From positions 2,287,501-2,351,500 of the forward strand of contig NZ_CP012830.1 of the NCBI RefSeq assembly GCF_001307155.1: a stretch of DNA of 64,000 nucleotides, written 5' to 3'. Position numbers and translations under genes: made by a program. Below are positions 22,344 through 29,597 of the stretch, in pieces. How positions within the stretch are numbered: the first letter of the stretch is position 1; each line of letters opens with the position of its first letter. A model generated the notes under the pieces. The model was not told where the DNA came from, made no database searches, and saw only the letters and a list, made by a program, of their open reading frames with translations. Source of the DNA: Pseudomonas fluorescens. Lineage in GTDB: Bacteria; Pseudomonadota; Gammaproteobacteria; Pseudomonadales; Pseudomonadaceae.

Positions 22344-23642
22344 TTAATAAGGAAGCCTGAAACGCTTTGTCAGGTCGGCAACGCCTTCACGAATGGACCT
22401 CTCCGTACGGCAGTCGATGGTTCCGCTACGCACTCCGCCGAGCAGCGCGAGGATCATATCGCCGATCTCCCGGAATTCATCGGCACCCATGCCACGCGAC
22501 GTGCACGCCGCACTGCCCAGGCGAATACCGGAGGTCACCGCCGGCCTGGCCTCATCGTTGGGTACGGTATTTTTGTTCACGGTGATGCCAATCTGTTCCA
22601 GGGCGTGCTCGGCGACATCGCCCGCTAGGCCCCAGGGCCGAAGATCAATGACGCCCAAATGGCAGTCGGTGCCGCCCGAAACAATCGACAATCCACCTTC
22701 GGCAAGTCGGCCACACAGGGCTTGGGCATTGGCGACGACGGCGTGAGCATATGTGCTGAAAGAGGGCTGCAGTGCCTCACCCAACGCGACCGCTTTAGCC
22801 GCAATGATGTGCATCAGCGGAGCGCACTGCAGGCCGGGGAACACCGCCGCGTTGATTTTTTGCGCAATAGCTTGCTCATTGCACAGAACCATCCCGCCGC
22901 GTGGCCCCCGCAACGTGGTGTGCGTGGTGGTAGTGGTGACGTGGGCGAACGGCACCGGTGAGGGATAGGCTCCACCGGCAACCAGGCCGGAGACATGGGC
23001 GATATCGGCCATGAGGAATGCATCCACCTCGTCTGCAATGGACCGAAACCGGGCGAAGTCCAGTGTGCGCGAGTAGGCCGAAGCGCCGACAATTATCAGC
23101 CGGGGCCGCTCTTGCCGGGCTATCCGCTCGACCTGATCCATGTCCACTCGATGGGTGACAGGATGCACCCCATAACTCAGGGCCTGAAACCAGCGCCCAG
23201 ACATGTTGAACGTGGCGCCATGGGACAGGTGCCCGCCAGCCTTGAGGTCCAGCCCCAGGATCTTGTCGCCCGGCGCCAGCAATGCCAGAAATACCGCCTG
23301 GTTCGCCTGGCTACCCGAGTGGGGTTGCACGTTGGCGTACGCGCACTTGAACAACCGCTTTGCGCGCTCGATGGCGATGTTCTCAATCTCATCGACATTG
23401 CGGCAACCGGCGTAGTAGCGGCGCCCCGGATAGCCTTCGGCGTGCTTGTTGGTCAAAACCGATCCCTGCGCCTCGAGCACCGCGCGGCTGACGAAATTCT
23501 CGGCGGCGATCAGTTCGATCGAGTGCATCTGGCGCAGGCGTTCGGTGTCGATTGCGCGCCAGACATCCCGGTCCGCCTGGGGCAAATTAATGGCACTGAC
23601 AACCGGCAGTACGTGCCCGTCCATATGAGCGAAATGCGGCAT
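22344..23642 (-). CDS. SHMT-like protein lacking the catalytic PLP lysine
   Basis: The 432 residues are a full-length SHMT homologue: [54 protein letters not shown]. At the PLP-lysine site the motif reads [15 protein letters not shown] where active SHMTs have [11 protein letters not shown]. The codon is ACC, not a lysine codon, so the internal aldimine cannot form. A second change, PGLQCAP for PGVQGGP, is in the folate/active-site loop. The frame is intact, and the start at ATG 23642 has AGGAG five bases upstream, so it looks expressed and maintained. It may act on a pre-formed PLP adduct, bind PLP as a sensor or scaffold, or do a changed reaction. Operator site B lies 95 bp upstream. Confidence 0.9.
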   Translation of the reverse strand: MPHFAHMDGHVLPVVSAINLPQADRDVWRAIDTERLRQMHSIELIAAENFVSRAVLEAQGSVLTNKHAEGYPGRRYYAGCRNVDEIENIAIERAKRLFKCAYANVQPHSGSQANQAVFLALLAPGDKILGLDLKAGGHLSHGATFNMSGRWFQALSYGVHPVTHRVDMDQVERIARQERPRLIIVGASAYSRTLDFARFRSIADEVDAFLMADIAHVSGLVAGGAYPSPVPFAHVTTTTTHTTLRGPRGGMVLCNEQAIAQKINAAVFPGLQCAPLMHIIAAKAVALGEALQPSFSTYAHAVVANAQALCGRLAEGGLSIVSGGTDCHLGVIDLRPWGLAGDVAEHALEQIGITVNKNTVPNDEARPAVTSGIRLGSAACTSRGMGADEFREIGDMILALLGGVRSGTIDCRTERSIREGVADLTKRFRLPY

Positions 23643-23736
23643 GTTGACTCCTGTCGGTAAACGTTGAATAACAAGCTGCACCTGCCTGTGGGCTTATCAA
23701 CGGGCGACTACCCTATCGGTCTACGGACTGACGAGA

Positions 23737-23770
23737 TATACCATTTCGTGCGGGTTCTACAGACCACTTT
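23737..23770 (-). promoter_or_regulatory. Candidate MocR operator, site B (upstream of SHMT-like gene)
   Basis: On the minus strand AAAGTGGTCTG begins at 23770, and AAATGGTATA begins 23 nt after the AAGTGG core. The site points to the SHMT-like gene. Sites B and C are about 65 bp apart in opposite directions within one divergent promoter region. Confidence 0.7.
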
Positions 23771-23834
23771 GGCGCAGCACTGCCTGGGCGTTTGTACGTC
23801 GAGGTGAAAGACGCGCTGGGCCCTGGCGCTTTTT

Positions 23835-23868
23835 AAAGTGGTCTGGTTGCCTCTACAGTAATGGACTA
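23835..23868 (+). promoter_or_regulatory. Candidate MocR operator, site C (upstream of MFS gene)
   Basis: AAAGTGGTCTG starts at 23835, and TAATGGACTA begins 23 nt after the AAGTGG core. Both halves fit the form known for MocR/PdxR-type regulators, which bind direct repeats. The site lies 142 bp before the MFS start. Confidence 0.7.
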
Positions 23869-24009
23869 TCACGCAAGACCATGACGTGCTTAAGATCGGC
23901 GCCGACCCAACCCGGCCCTATATTTTTCTACTGCCAGCAGGCAGAGACTCAGCCGGTTTAGCAGAAAACTTTTTGCAAGAGCGTTGATGCTCATAGAACA
24001 GGTTTAGCC

Positions 24010-25233
24010 ATGTCGATTGTTCATATCGGGCTGCTTCCTCAGGTAGCAACGGCGCACTTTGTCAGTCATTTGCACATCATGGTGTTGGCGGCTCTGTTTC
24101 CCGTGCTGCCGGATTTTTTTGGCGTGGGTTATGTGGAGCTGGGCCTGGCCCTGAGCATCTTCAATATAGTCACGGCACTGGTGCAGGCCCCCATGGGCTT
24201 TGTCGTCGATCATTACGGGGCCAGGCGTTTGCTGATCGCCGGGGTTGCCCTGGGCAGCATCAGTTTCTTGCTGATCGCACTGTTCCCGAGCTACGGCTGT
24301 TTACTGGTTGTCATGGTGTTGGCCGGGGTTGCCAACGCTGTCTATCACCCGGCCAACTATGCATTGCTCTCTCAAGAGATCAATCCTGCCCACATCGGCA
24401 AGGCGTTCTCTGTCCATACTTTTGCCGGGTTTCTGGGCGCCGCCATTGCACCAGTGTTTCTGCTGGGGATTGCTACCGCGAGCGACCCTGGGCTCGCATT
24501 CGTTGGCGCTGCGCTGGCGGGTTTTTTCGCGCTGGGGCTGTTGTTGATACCCGGTTCGGGGCTGGCACGGGTTGCCCAGGTGCGTTGCGCACTCGAGCCT
24601 GCACTCAATATCGCCAGCACCCGACGACTGTCACTGCTCTCGCCGATGATCCTGAGCCTGACCTTGCTGTTCGTGTTGTTGAACTTGAGCACCAGCGCGA
24701 TTGAAAAATTCTCTGTCGCGGCCCTGATGCAAGGACAGGGTGCAACGTTGTCCTGGGCCAATTCGGCGCTGACGGCGTTCCTGTTTGCCAGCGCCTTTGG
24801 CGTACTGGCCGGCGGTGCGCTGGCTGATCGTACCCAGCGTCATGGGATGGTTGCCGCCACTGCTTTTGCACTGGCCGCCGCGATAACGGCCATCGTCGCC
24901 ACGGCCAGCTTGAGCGAGCCGGCACTAATCATCGCTCTTGGCGCCGCAGGGTTCCTGACGGGGTTGATCGCACCGTCGCGCGATATGCTGGTGCGGGCGG
25001 CATCGCCCAAAGGGGCTGAAGGGAAAACCTTCGGCATTGTCTCCACCGGTTTCAACGTCGGTGGCGCAATCGGGCCCATCGGCTTCGGTTGGATGCTGGA
25101 CCAAGAGCACCCCACGGCCATCTTCTGGGCCAGCGTGACATTCATGAGTCTGACCGTCGTGCTGACCCTGATGCAGGAGTGGTACCTGGCAAGATCCAGA
25201 AAATCAACGCCACTGCTTGTGGCCTTTAAATGA
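24010..25233 (+). CDS. MFS transporter, fosmidomycin-resistance (Fsr)-like
   Basis: The 407 residues form about 12 membrane segments. MFS signatures include GFVVDHYGARRLLIAG after segment 2 and GGALADRTQRHG between segments 8 and 9. The N-terminal HFVSHLHIMVLAALFPVLP and VYHPANYALLS resemble the Fsr drug-efflux branch. It is probably an exporter for the cluster product or a protective pump. It is divergent from the SHMT-like gene and faces site C. The start ATG 24010 has only a weak AGGTTT upstream. Confidence 0.88.
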   Translation: MSIVHIGLLPQVATAHFVSHLHIMVLAALFPVLPDFFGVGYVELGLALSIFNIVTALVQAPMGFVVDHYGARRLLIAGVALGSISFLLIALFPSYGCLLVVMVLAGVANAVYHPANYALLSQEINPAHIGKAFSVHTFAGFLGAAIAPVFLLGIATASDPGLAFVGAALAGFFALGLLLIPGSGLARVAQVRCALEPALNIASTRRLSLLSPMILSLTLLFVLLNLSTSAIEKFSVAALMQGQGATLSWANSALTAFLFASAFGVLAGGALADRTQRHGMVAATAFALAAAITAIVATASLSEPALIIALGAAGFLTGLIAPSRDMLVRAASPKGAEGKTFGIVSTGFNVGGAIGPIGFGWMLDQEHPTAIFWASVTFMSLTVVLTLMQEWYLARSRKSTPLLVAFK

Positions 25234-25352
25234 CTTGGGACAAAACCTCTGCGGCATTTTTGCCGCAAACTTGAAGGGCAGGATACCTGCCGGCATCGTC
25301 TCACCCCGCACTGCCACCGTTACTTCCGGCATCCGCCCCGGAACGAAAGAAA

Positions 25353-25421
25353 ATGAAAAAAACCATGCAGATCACCTGCTTCCTTACGGCGGGGGGGCTT
25401 GCGGTGGTGAGTGGGATTTAA
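25353..25421 (+). CDS. Possible 22-residue leader-like peptide or signal-peptide remnant
   Basis: In the 244-bp gap before the diiron gene a short frame reads MKKTMQITCFLTAGGLAVVS followed by GI and a stop. Two lysines and then a hydrophobic stretch look like the start of a secreted or lipoprotein gene cut short. A GGAA lies about nine bases upstream. It may be the relic of a longer gene or a small leader peptide; nothing else supports translation. Confidence 0.3.
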   Translation: MKKTMQITCFLTAGGLAVVSGI

Positions 25422-25477
25422 GCAATGACTGCTGCGTTAACACCTTAAGAAATAGCCTGACCCATGGGAGCTAAAAC

Positions 25478-26440
25478 ATGGACCGTTTGAAGTGTGGAAC
25501 CGATGACGTGGTTCAAAACATGCTGATAAAGTTATCCGGACTCTGGAAAACCCGCGCCGCCGTCAACAATGACCAACCGGACTACTGGAACCTTGTCTTC
25601 AACCCGGCCAAGCAGGACTTCAGTGTCTCCCTGCTGCCTTTCCGTAATCACCAGGCATGGCGCGAAGCCCCTGAAGAGCTGCAATCCAAGTGTCTCTCCT
25701 ATGCCTGGGGGATCTATAACCTCAAGACCATCTACATCGAATGCGATGTGGTAGTGCCCGCGTGCGAGGACATCATCAAAACGCCGCCGCCGAGCCAGAA
25801 CCGCGCAATGCTGCAGGACGTGATGTCCCAGGCGCTGCTGGACGAGGCGCTGCACACGCGCATGTCGATCATGGCCTGTAACTACATCTATGACATGCGC
25901 GCACTCACGCCATTGGACTTCAGCGACTTCAACCTAGTGACGTGGCGCGAAGGCCTTCTGGCCAACTGCAATGCCGAGTGGGAGCGCCGCCTGACGCGCT
26001 TCGGCGTCGCGTGCGCCAGTGAGACTTTGATCACTGACTACCTCAAGACCATGGCTGAAGACAACAGCATCCAGTCCATCTGCCATGAAGTCACGCGCAC
26101 CCATGCCATGGATGAATGGAGCCATTCCAGTGTTTTCAGCTTCGTCGCTTCCGACATTGTTCATGGCCTGAGCCACAAAGAACGTGAGTACCTGCGCTCG
26201 GTCATTCTCCAGACCGTGCAGATGTTCGCCAACAATGAAATGGGTGCGTGGTCCACGGTGTTTTCCATGTTGGCGTTTCCCCATGCCAGAGACATCCTGC
26301 ATGACGTGGGCGATAGCAACGAGATCAGCATCTACACCGGCTCGGTCGAAGCCCTGATCAACCGCATCGGACTGACCGGAAACGGCCTTGGCAGTGCTGA
26401 GAACGCCCTTGAAACGTTACGCGAAAAGGTCCACGCATGA
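25478..26440 (+). CDS. AurF-like non-haem diiron N-oxygenase
   Basis: AurF-type enzymes oxidise an amine stepwise to hydroxylamine, nitroso or nitro using a diiron centre. The 320 residues contain E88, E123 with H126 (DEALH), E182, and H209, E213 and H216 in THAMDEWSHS. AurF's seven iron ligands are E101, E136, H139, E196, H223, E227 and H230. The E-to-E distance of 35, the EXXH, the 27-residue gap and the HXXXEXXH spacing all match, so the site looks complete. GGGAG precedes ATG 25478 by seven bases. Its stop overlaps the reductase ATG (ATGA), which links it to its electron donor. The substrate is unknown; the surrounding amino-acid enzymes suggest an amino acid or derived amine. Confidence 0.88.
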   Translation: MDRLKCGTDDVVQNMLIKLSGLWKTRAAVNNDQPDYWNLVFNPAKQDFSVSLLPFRNHQAWREAPEELQSKCLSYAWGIYNLKTIYIECDVVVPACEDIIKTPPPSQNRAMLQDVMSQALLDEALHTRMSIMACNYIYDMRALTPLDFSDFNLVTWREGLLANCNAEWERRLTRFGVACASETLITDYLKTMAEDNSIQSICHEVTRTHAMDEWSHSSVFSFVASDIVHGLSHKEREYLRSVILQTVQMFANNEMGAWSTVFSMLAFPHARDILHDVGDSNEISIYTGSVEALINRIGLTGNGLGSAENALETLREKVHA

Positions 26441-27495
26441 ACGGCATCACCCTTCAGGCGCGCTGCGAGCGCGTAACCACTGAAACGGCGGGCGTGAAGG
26501 TGTTCACCCTGCGTGCGCAAGGCGCCCATGCCGAGTTTCTCAACAGCCTGGAGCCGGGCAAACATGTGGCCCTGCACTACCCGGACACGGCGGGCACTGA
26601 GCACCAGCGGCTGTATTCGATCACCCGCAAGCAAGGTGCGGACCTGTTCGAAATCGCGGTCAAGCGCGAAGGCCGCGGCGGGGTGTCGGACCATCTGCAT
26701 GCCACCTTGCAGGAGGGTTCGACAGTACCGATGCAATTTGTGGCCGGGGAAATTTCCCTGGCGTCGATCGTCGGCTGTCAGCAGGTCGGCATGCTCGCCG
26801 GCGGCATTGGTATCACCCTGCCGATTGCCTTGCTGCGCGAGTTGCTCGAGCGCTCACGTCGCGGGTTATCGGTGCCCAGGGTCGCGCTGCTGTTGTGTGT
26901 GCCGACCATTACCGAGATCCCCTTCCTGCACGAGTTGCTGGAACTGGAGCTGACCACGCCCTGGTTCACTTTGCGGGTGTTCGTCACCCGCGAGACGGTC
27001 AAGAGCAACGTGCACTTCACAGCGGGCCGCCCCGGCGCCAAAGACCTAAGCTTTCTGGGCATGCCAGAGGCCGTGGTGATTTGCGGCAGCCACCGCTTTG
27101 CCCAAGGCTTGCGTGAGCACACCCTGGCGATGTTTCCCGCCAGCAAGCTGCTGATCGAGTCATTCACGCCCCCGGCGGCACCTGTCGCGACAGAGCAGAC
27201 AGACGCCCAGGCGTCAGCCTCAGTGCGATTGCACCTGGCGGATAGCGATCAGGCGATTGAAGTGCCAGCAGGCAAAAGCCTGCTCGACATGCTCGAATCC
27301 AGCGGTATTGCGGTGCGCAGCCTATGTCGGGCCGGTATCTGCGGCAACTGCCGGATCAAGGTGTCAGACGGTGAATACATCCTCGAGCCAGACTTCTGCC
27401 TCAGTGATCAGGACAAGGACGAAGGGTATGCGCTGGCGTGCTGCACATTCCCCCAGTCCGGGACGATCAAGGTAGATCTGAACCCGTCGATCTGA
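26437..27495 (+). CDS. Flavin/NAD(P)H oxidoreductase with C-terminal 2Fe-2S ferredoxin domain
   Basis: The 352 residues follow the layout of oxygenase reductases. The flavin-binding barrel has RLYSITRK near residue 64, and the nucleotide-binding domain has MLAGGIGITLPIALL near 130. After a Pro/Ala linker at about 248-265 comes a plant-type 2Fe-2S domain, with CRAGICGNC and a last cysteine in ALACC. It should carry electrons from NAD(P)H to the diiron N-oxygenase encoded just upstream, whose gene it overlaps by 4 bp. A dedicated reductase beside an AurF-like gene makes the pair self-sufficient. Confidence 0.92.
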   Translation: MNGITLQARCERVTTETAGVKVFTLRAQGAHAEFLNSLEPGKHVALHYPDTAGTEHQRLYSITRKQGADLFEIAVKREGRGGVSDHLHATLQEGSTVPMQFVAGEISLASIVGCQQVGMLAGGIGITLPIALLRELLERSRRGLSVPRVALLLCVPTITEIPFLHELLELELTTPWFTLRVFVTRETVKSNVHFTAGRPGAKDLSFLGMPEAVVICGSHRFAQGLREHTLAMFPASKLLIESFTPPAAPVATEQTDAQASASVRLHLADSDQAIEVPAGKSLLDMLESSGIAVRSLCRAGICGNCRIKVSDGEYILEPDFCLSDQDKDEGYALACCTFPQSGTIKVDLNPSI

Positions 27496-27534
27496 GTCAT
27501 CACTCCTCTACTTCTTTCACAGGTGAGTTATTCC

Positions 27535-28245
27535 ATGAAAACCGCAATTGCACTGCGCCACATTCACTTCGAGGACGTTGGCACCCTCGATGCCGTAATC
27601 GCCGAGCAAGGTTATGAGCTGCGTTACCTCGACCCCACACTCGACGCACTGGACAGCGCCCAAGTGCAGCAAGCTCATCTGCTGATCGTGCTCGGAGGCC
27701 CGATTGGTGCCTATGACGAACAGCTCTATCCATTTCTTCAAGACGAACTGGCGCTGGTGCGTCAGCGCTTGCAGTCCGGCAAACCCATGCTGGGTATCTG
27801 CCTGGGCGCGCAACTGATCGCTCGGGCTCTGGGTGCCAAGGTGTATCCGCTGGGCGTCAAGGAAATCGGTTTTTCGCCACTGACACTGACCCCGGCGGGG
27901 CAGGACTCGCTGCTAGCGAAACTGGAGGATACGCCCGTGCTGCACTGGCACGGCGACCAGTTCGATATTCCCGAAGGTGGCGTGCACTTGGCCAGTACCG
28001 CTGTCGGCGCCCATCAGGCGTTTGCGGTGGGCCGCAACGTCCTTGGCCTGCAATTTCACCTGGAAGCCGATGTGCGCAAGCTTGAACAATGGCTGGTCGG
28101 ACATGCCAGCGAATTGGCGCAGGCCGGAATCGACCCTTGTGCACTGCGTGCCGCTGCTGCCGCCTGCGGCGATCGGCTGACCCGTGCGGCACGCGCGGTA
28201 CTCAGCGATTGGCTGAACAACCTGGATGACCACGCATCGGCCTGA
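27535..28245 (+). CDS. Class I glutamine amidotransferase (GMP-synthase-like domain)
   Basis: Class I amidotransferase domains split amide or gamma-glutamyl bonds. The 236 residues contain the nucleophile motif GICLGAQLIARALGA and the His/Glu pair in LQFHLEAD, so the triad is complete. HWHGDQFDIP is also typical of GuaA-like domains. A GTG at 27523 is in frame, but the ATG at 27535 has AGGTGAG seven bases upstream. No synthase partner is encoded nearby, so it may act alone, for example removing a gamma-glutamyl group or supplying ammonia. It lies 39 bp after the reductase and likely shares its transcript. Confidence 0.85.
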   Translation: MKTAIALRHIHFEDVGTLDAVIAEQGYELRYLDPTLDALDSAQVQQAHLLIVLGGPIGAYDEQLYPFLQDELALVRQRLQSGKPMLGICLGAQLIARALGAKVYPLGVKEIGFSPLTLTPAGQDSLLAKLEDTPVLHWHGDQFDIPEGGVHLASTAVGAHQAFAVGRNVLGLQFHLEADVRKLEQWLVGHASELAQAGIDPCALRAAAAACGDRLTRAARAVLSDWLNNLDDHASA

Positions 28246-28277
28246 AGTGGTCTGTTTTGCTATTGGTAACTGGACTA
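28244..28277 (+). promoter_or_regulatory. Candidate MocR operator, site D (upstream of monooxygenase-fold gene)
   Basis: GAAGTGGTCTG overlaps the stop codon of the amidotransferase gene, and AACTGGACTA begins 23 nt after the AAGTGG core. It points toward the gene at 28496, 219 bp away. Confidence 0.65.
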
Positions 28278-28495
28278 GCTGATCACATTATTTTCACCGT
28301 ATAAACAGACCTGTAAGCCACCTCAATCGACATGACCCCCCGAGGAAACAAGGAAGGTGGGGAGGAGCCCTGGCGGCATGTCATTAGACGTCGCACCACG
28401 GCCTCCTCATTATTCACTCAAACCAGGGCTTTCACGTTTTGGTGGATCAGGACGTACGTTTTTATACCTATTGATGCAAGGATGAGGAGTCAAAA

Positions 28496-28864
28496 ATGAT
28501 CGTAGTTTTGTTTGAGTTGCAGGCGCTGCCGGGTCAAGGCCAGACCTATGTTGACCTGGTAAACAAGCTGACGCCGATGCTCGAACCCATGGACGGCTTT
28601 ATTTCCGTCGAGTGCTTTCAAAGCACGCTGAACCCCAAGAAAGTCATGTCGGTCACTACCTGGCGTGATGAGGAAGCCGTGGTGCAGTGGCGCAATGTGA
28701 CCGCACACCTGTCGGCGCAGAAAGCGGGTCGCGACAAGATTTTCGATGACTACCGTGTACGTGTGACCTCGGTGATCCGTGACTACGGCCTGCGTGATCG
28801 TGAACAGGCCCCCCACAACGTCGTGATCGACGGCGAACCCGCCGAAACAACCGCCATGGTGTAG
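28496..28864 (+). CDS. Antibiotic biosynthesis monooxygenase (ABM) fold protein
   Basis: This 122-residue protein starts MIVVLFELQALPGQGQTYVD and contains GFISVECFQST and SVTTWRDEEAVVQWRN. These are the usual blocks of the ABM ferredoxin-like fold, which acts as a dimer. Members include quinone-forming monooxygenases, haem-degrading enzymes and stress proteins, so the reaction cannot be told. AGGAG precedes the ATG by seven bases. It is the last intact gene before the right repeat and has its own operator candidate (site D). Confidence 0.82.
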   Translation: MIVVLFELQALPGQGQTYVDLVNKLTPMLEPMDGFISVECFQSTLNPKKVMSVTTWRDEEAVVQWRNVTAHLSAQKAGRDKIFDDYRVRVTSVIRDYGLRDREQAPHNVVIDGEPAETTAMV

Positions 28865-28902
28865 GGCCAGGTTCTACCAGGCAAAAGGGTTCTTTACAGA
28901 GT

Positions 28903-29000
28903 CCCGGGAAACACAGAAGTAAGAACGCCGGTTTGATGGATGATGTTAGTGCGAGCAAACACATCTAAAAAACCGGTGTTCTTATGCGCAACTTTAATAC
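28903..29000 (+). repeat. 98-bp imperfect direct repeat, right copy
   Basis: This is the partner of 12863-12960. The inner inverted repeat is AAGAACGCCGG (28921-28931) with CCGGTGTTCTT, one position off perfect pairing. It directly adjoins the tyrosine-recombinase relic. Confidence 0.8.
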
Positions 29001-29056
29001 TCTCCTTCCTTTTTGGGAGCGCTTGCGCGACTCCCCCGTCTCCAAGTGGCCGAGGT

Positions 29057-29299
29057 GTTCCAATATCGGCCGACCTCAATCACGCCTTGAAACAACGCCA
29101 GCTCGCGCTTGAGCGTGTTGCCCTTGCGGATTTTCAGGCGCTTGTCACGGTAGCGAGCGAAGTCGGAAGAAGTGGGGATGGCGACGATGCGCGTAGCCAG
29201 CGGATGACGTTTGAGGGCTTCCAGGCGCTTGATTTCGGAATAGACGACTTTGTGCTTCGGAGCAAACTCGGAGATGTAGCGATCATTTGGATGGTTTTG
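29057..29299 (-). pseudogene. Relic of tyrosine recombinase (phage-type integrase), N-terminal core-binding part
   Basis: The reverse strand reads NHPNDRYISEFAPKHK, then EIKRLEALKRHPLATRIVAI, SSDFARYRDKRLK and TLKRELALFQGVIEVGRYW. This is the core-binding domain of site-specific integrases (pattern YRD.RL, REL..L, FEVA..W). No start codon is in frame (TAG lies just upstream). After GRYWN the frame leaves the family, and the catalytic domain (R...HxxR...Y) is absent. It lies beside the right direct repeat and is likely what is left of the enzyme that moved the island. Confidence 0.75.
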
Positions 29300-29521
29300 T
29301 AGGCTGTAGGGCTACCGTCAAAGCAAACATTGCCTTTTCAGGTTTTTTGTAGCTATTGGCGGTGATCAATATTGGACGGTGAACTGTCTGCACTACAGCT
29401 TCTATCTAGCTGCCGAGACTGTGCGCAGCGCGTGAACTTCCTTCACCCACTCTTCCAATCACCAACAGTCGAATTTGTACCTGTATATCTTCTGGCCGGA
29501 CGCTGGCAAGAAAGCGTTTAG

Positions 29522-29589
29522 AGATCGCAACCTGCGACGGCTCCACGTGCGAATCACGTTTTTTGTGGGCGTGCCGTAGACTGCGATCT
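29522..29589. repeat. Degenerate extragenic palindrome
   Basis: Arms AGATCGCA and TGCGATCT pair around a looser middle (cgacggctccacgtg / gggcgtgccgtag). The outer part matches the common Pseudomonas extragenic repeat ending CTGCGATCTTTTGAT. Apart from it and the edge of the integrase relic I see no gene in 29300-29597. Confidence 0.55.
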
Positions 29590-29597
29590 TTTGATTT

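Noticed and set aside
14640..28864. Obafluorin-type pathway
   Set aside because: An SHMT-like and an AurF-like gene are shared, but NRPS, aryl carrier and aryl-acid genes are missing and the SHMTs lack a transaldolase signature that I can point to.
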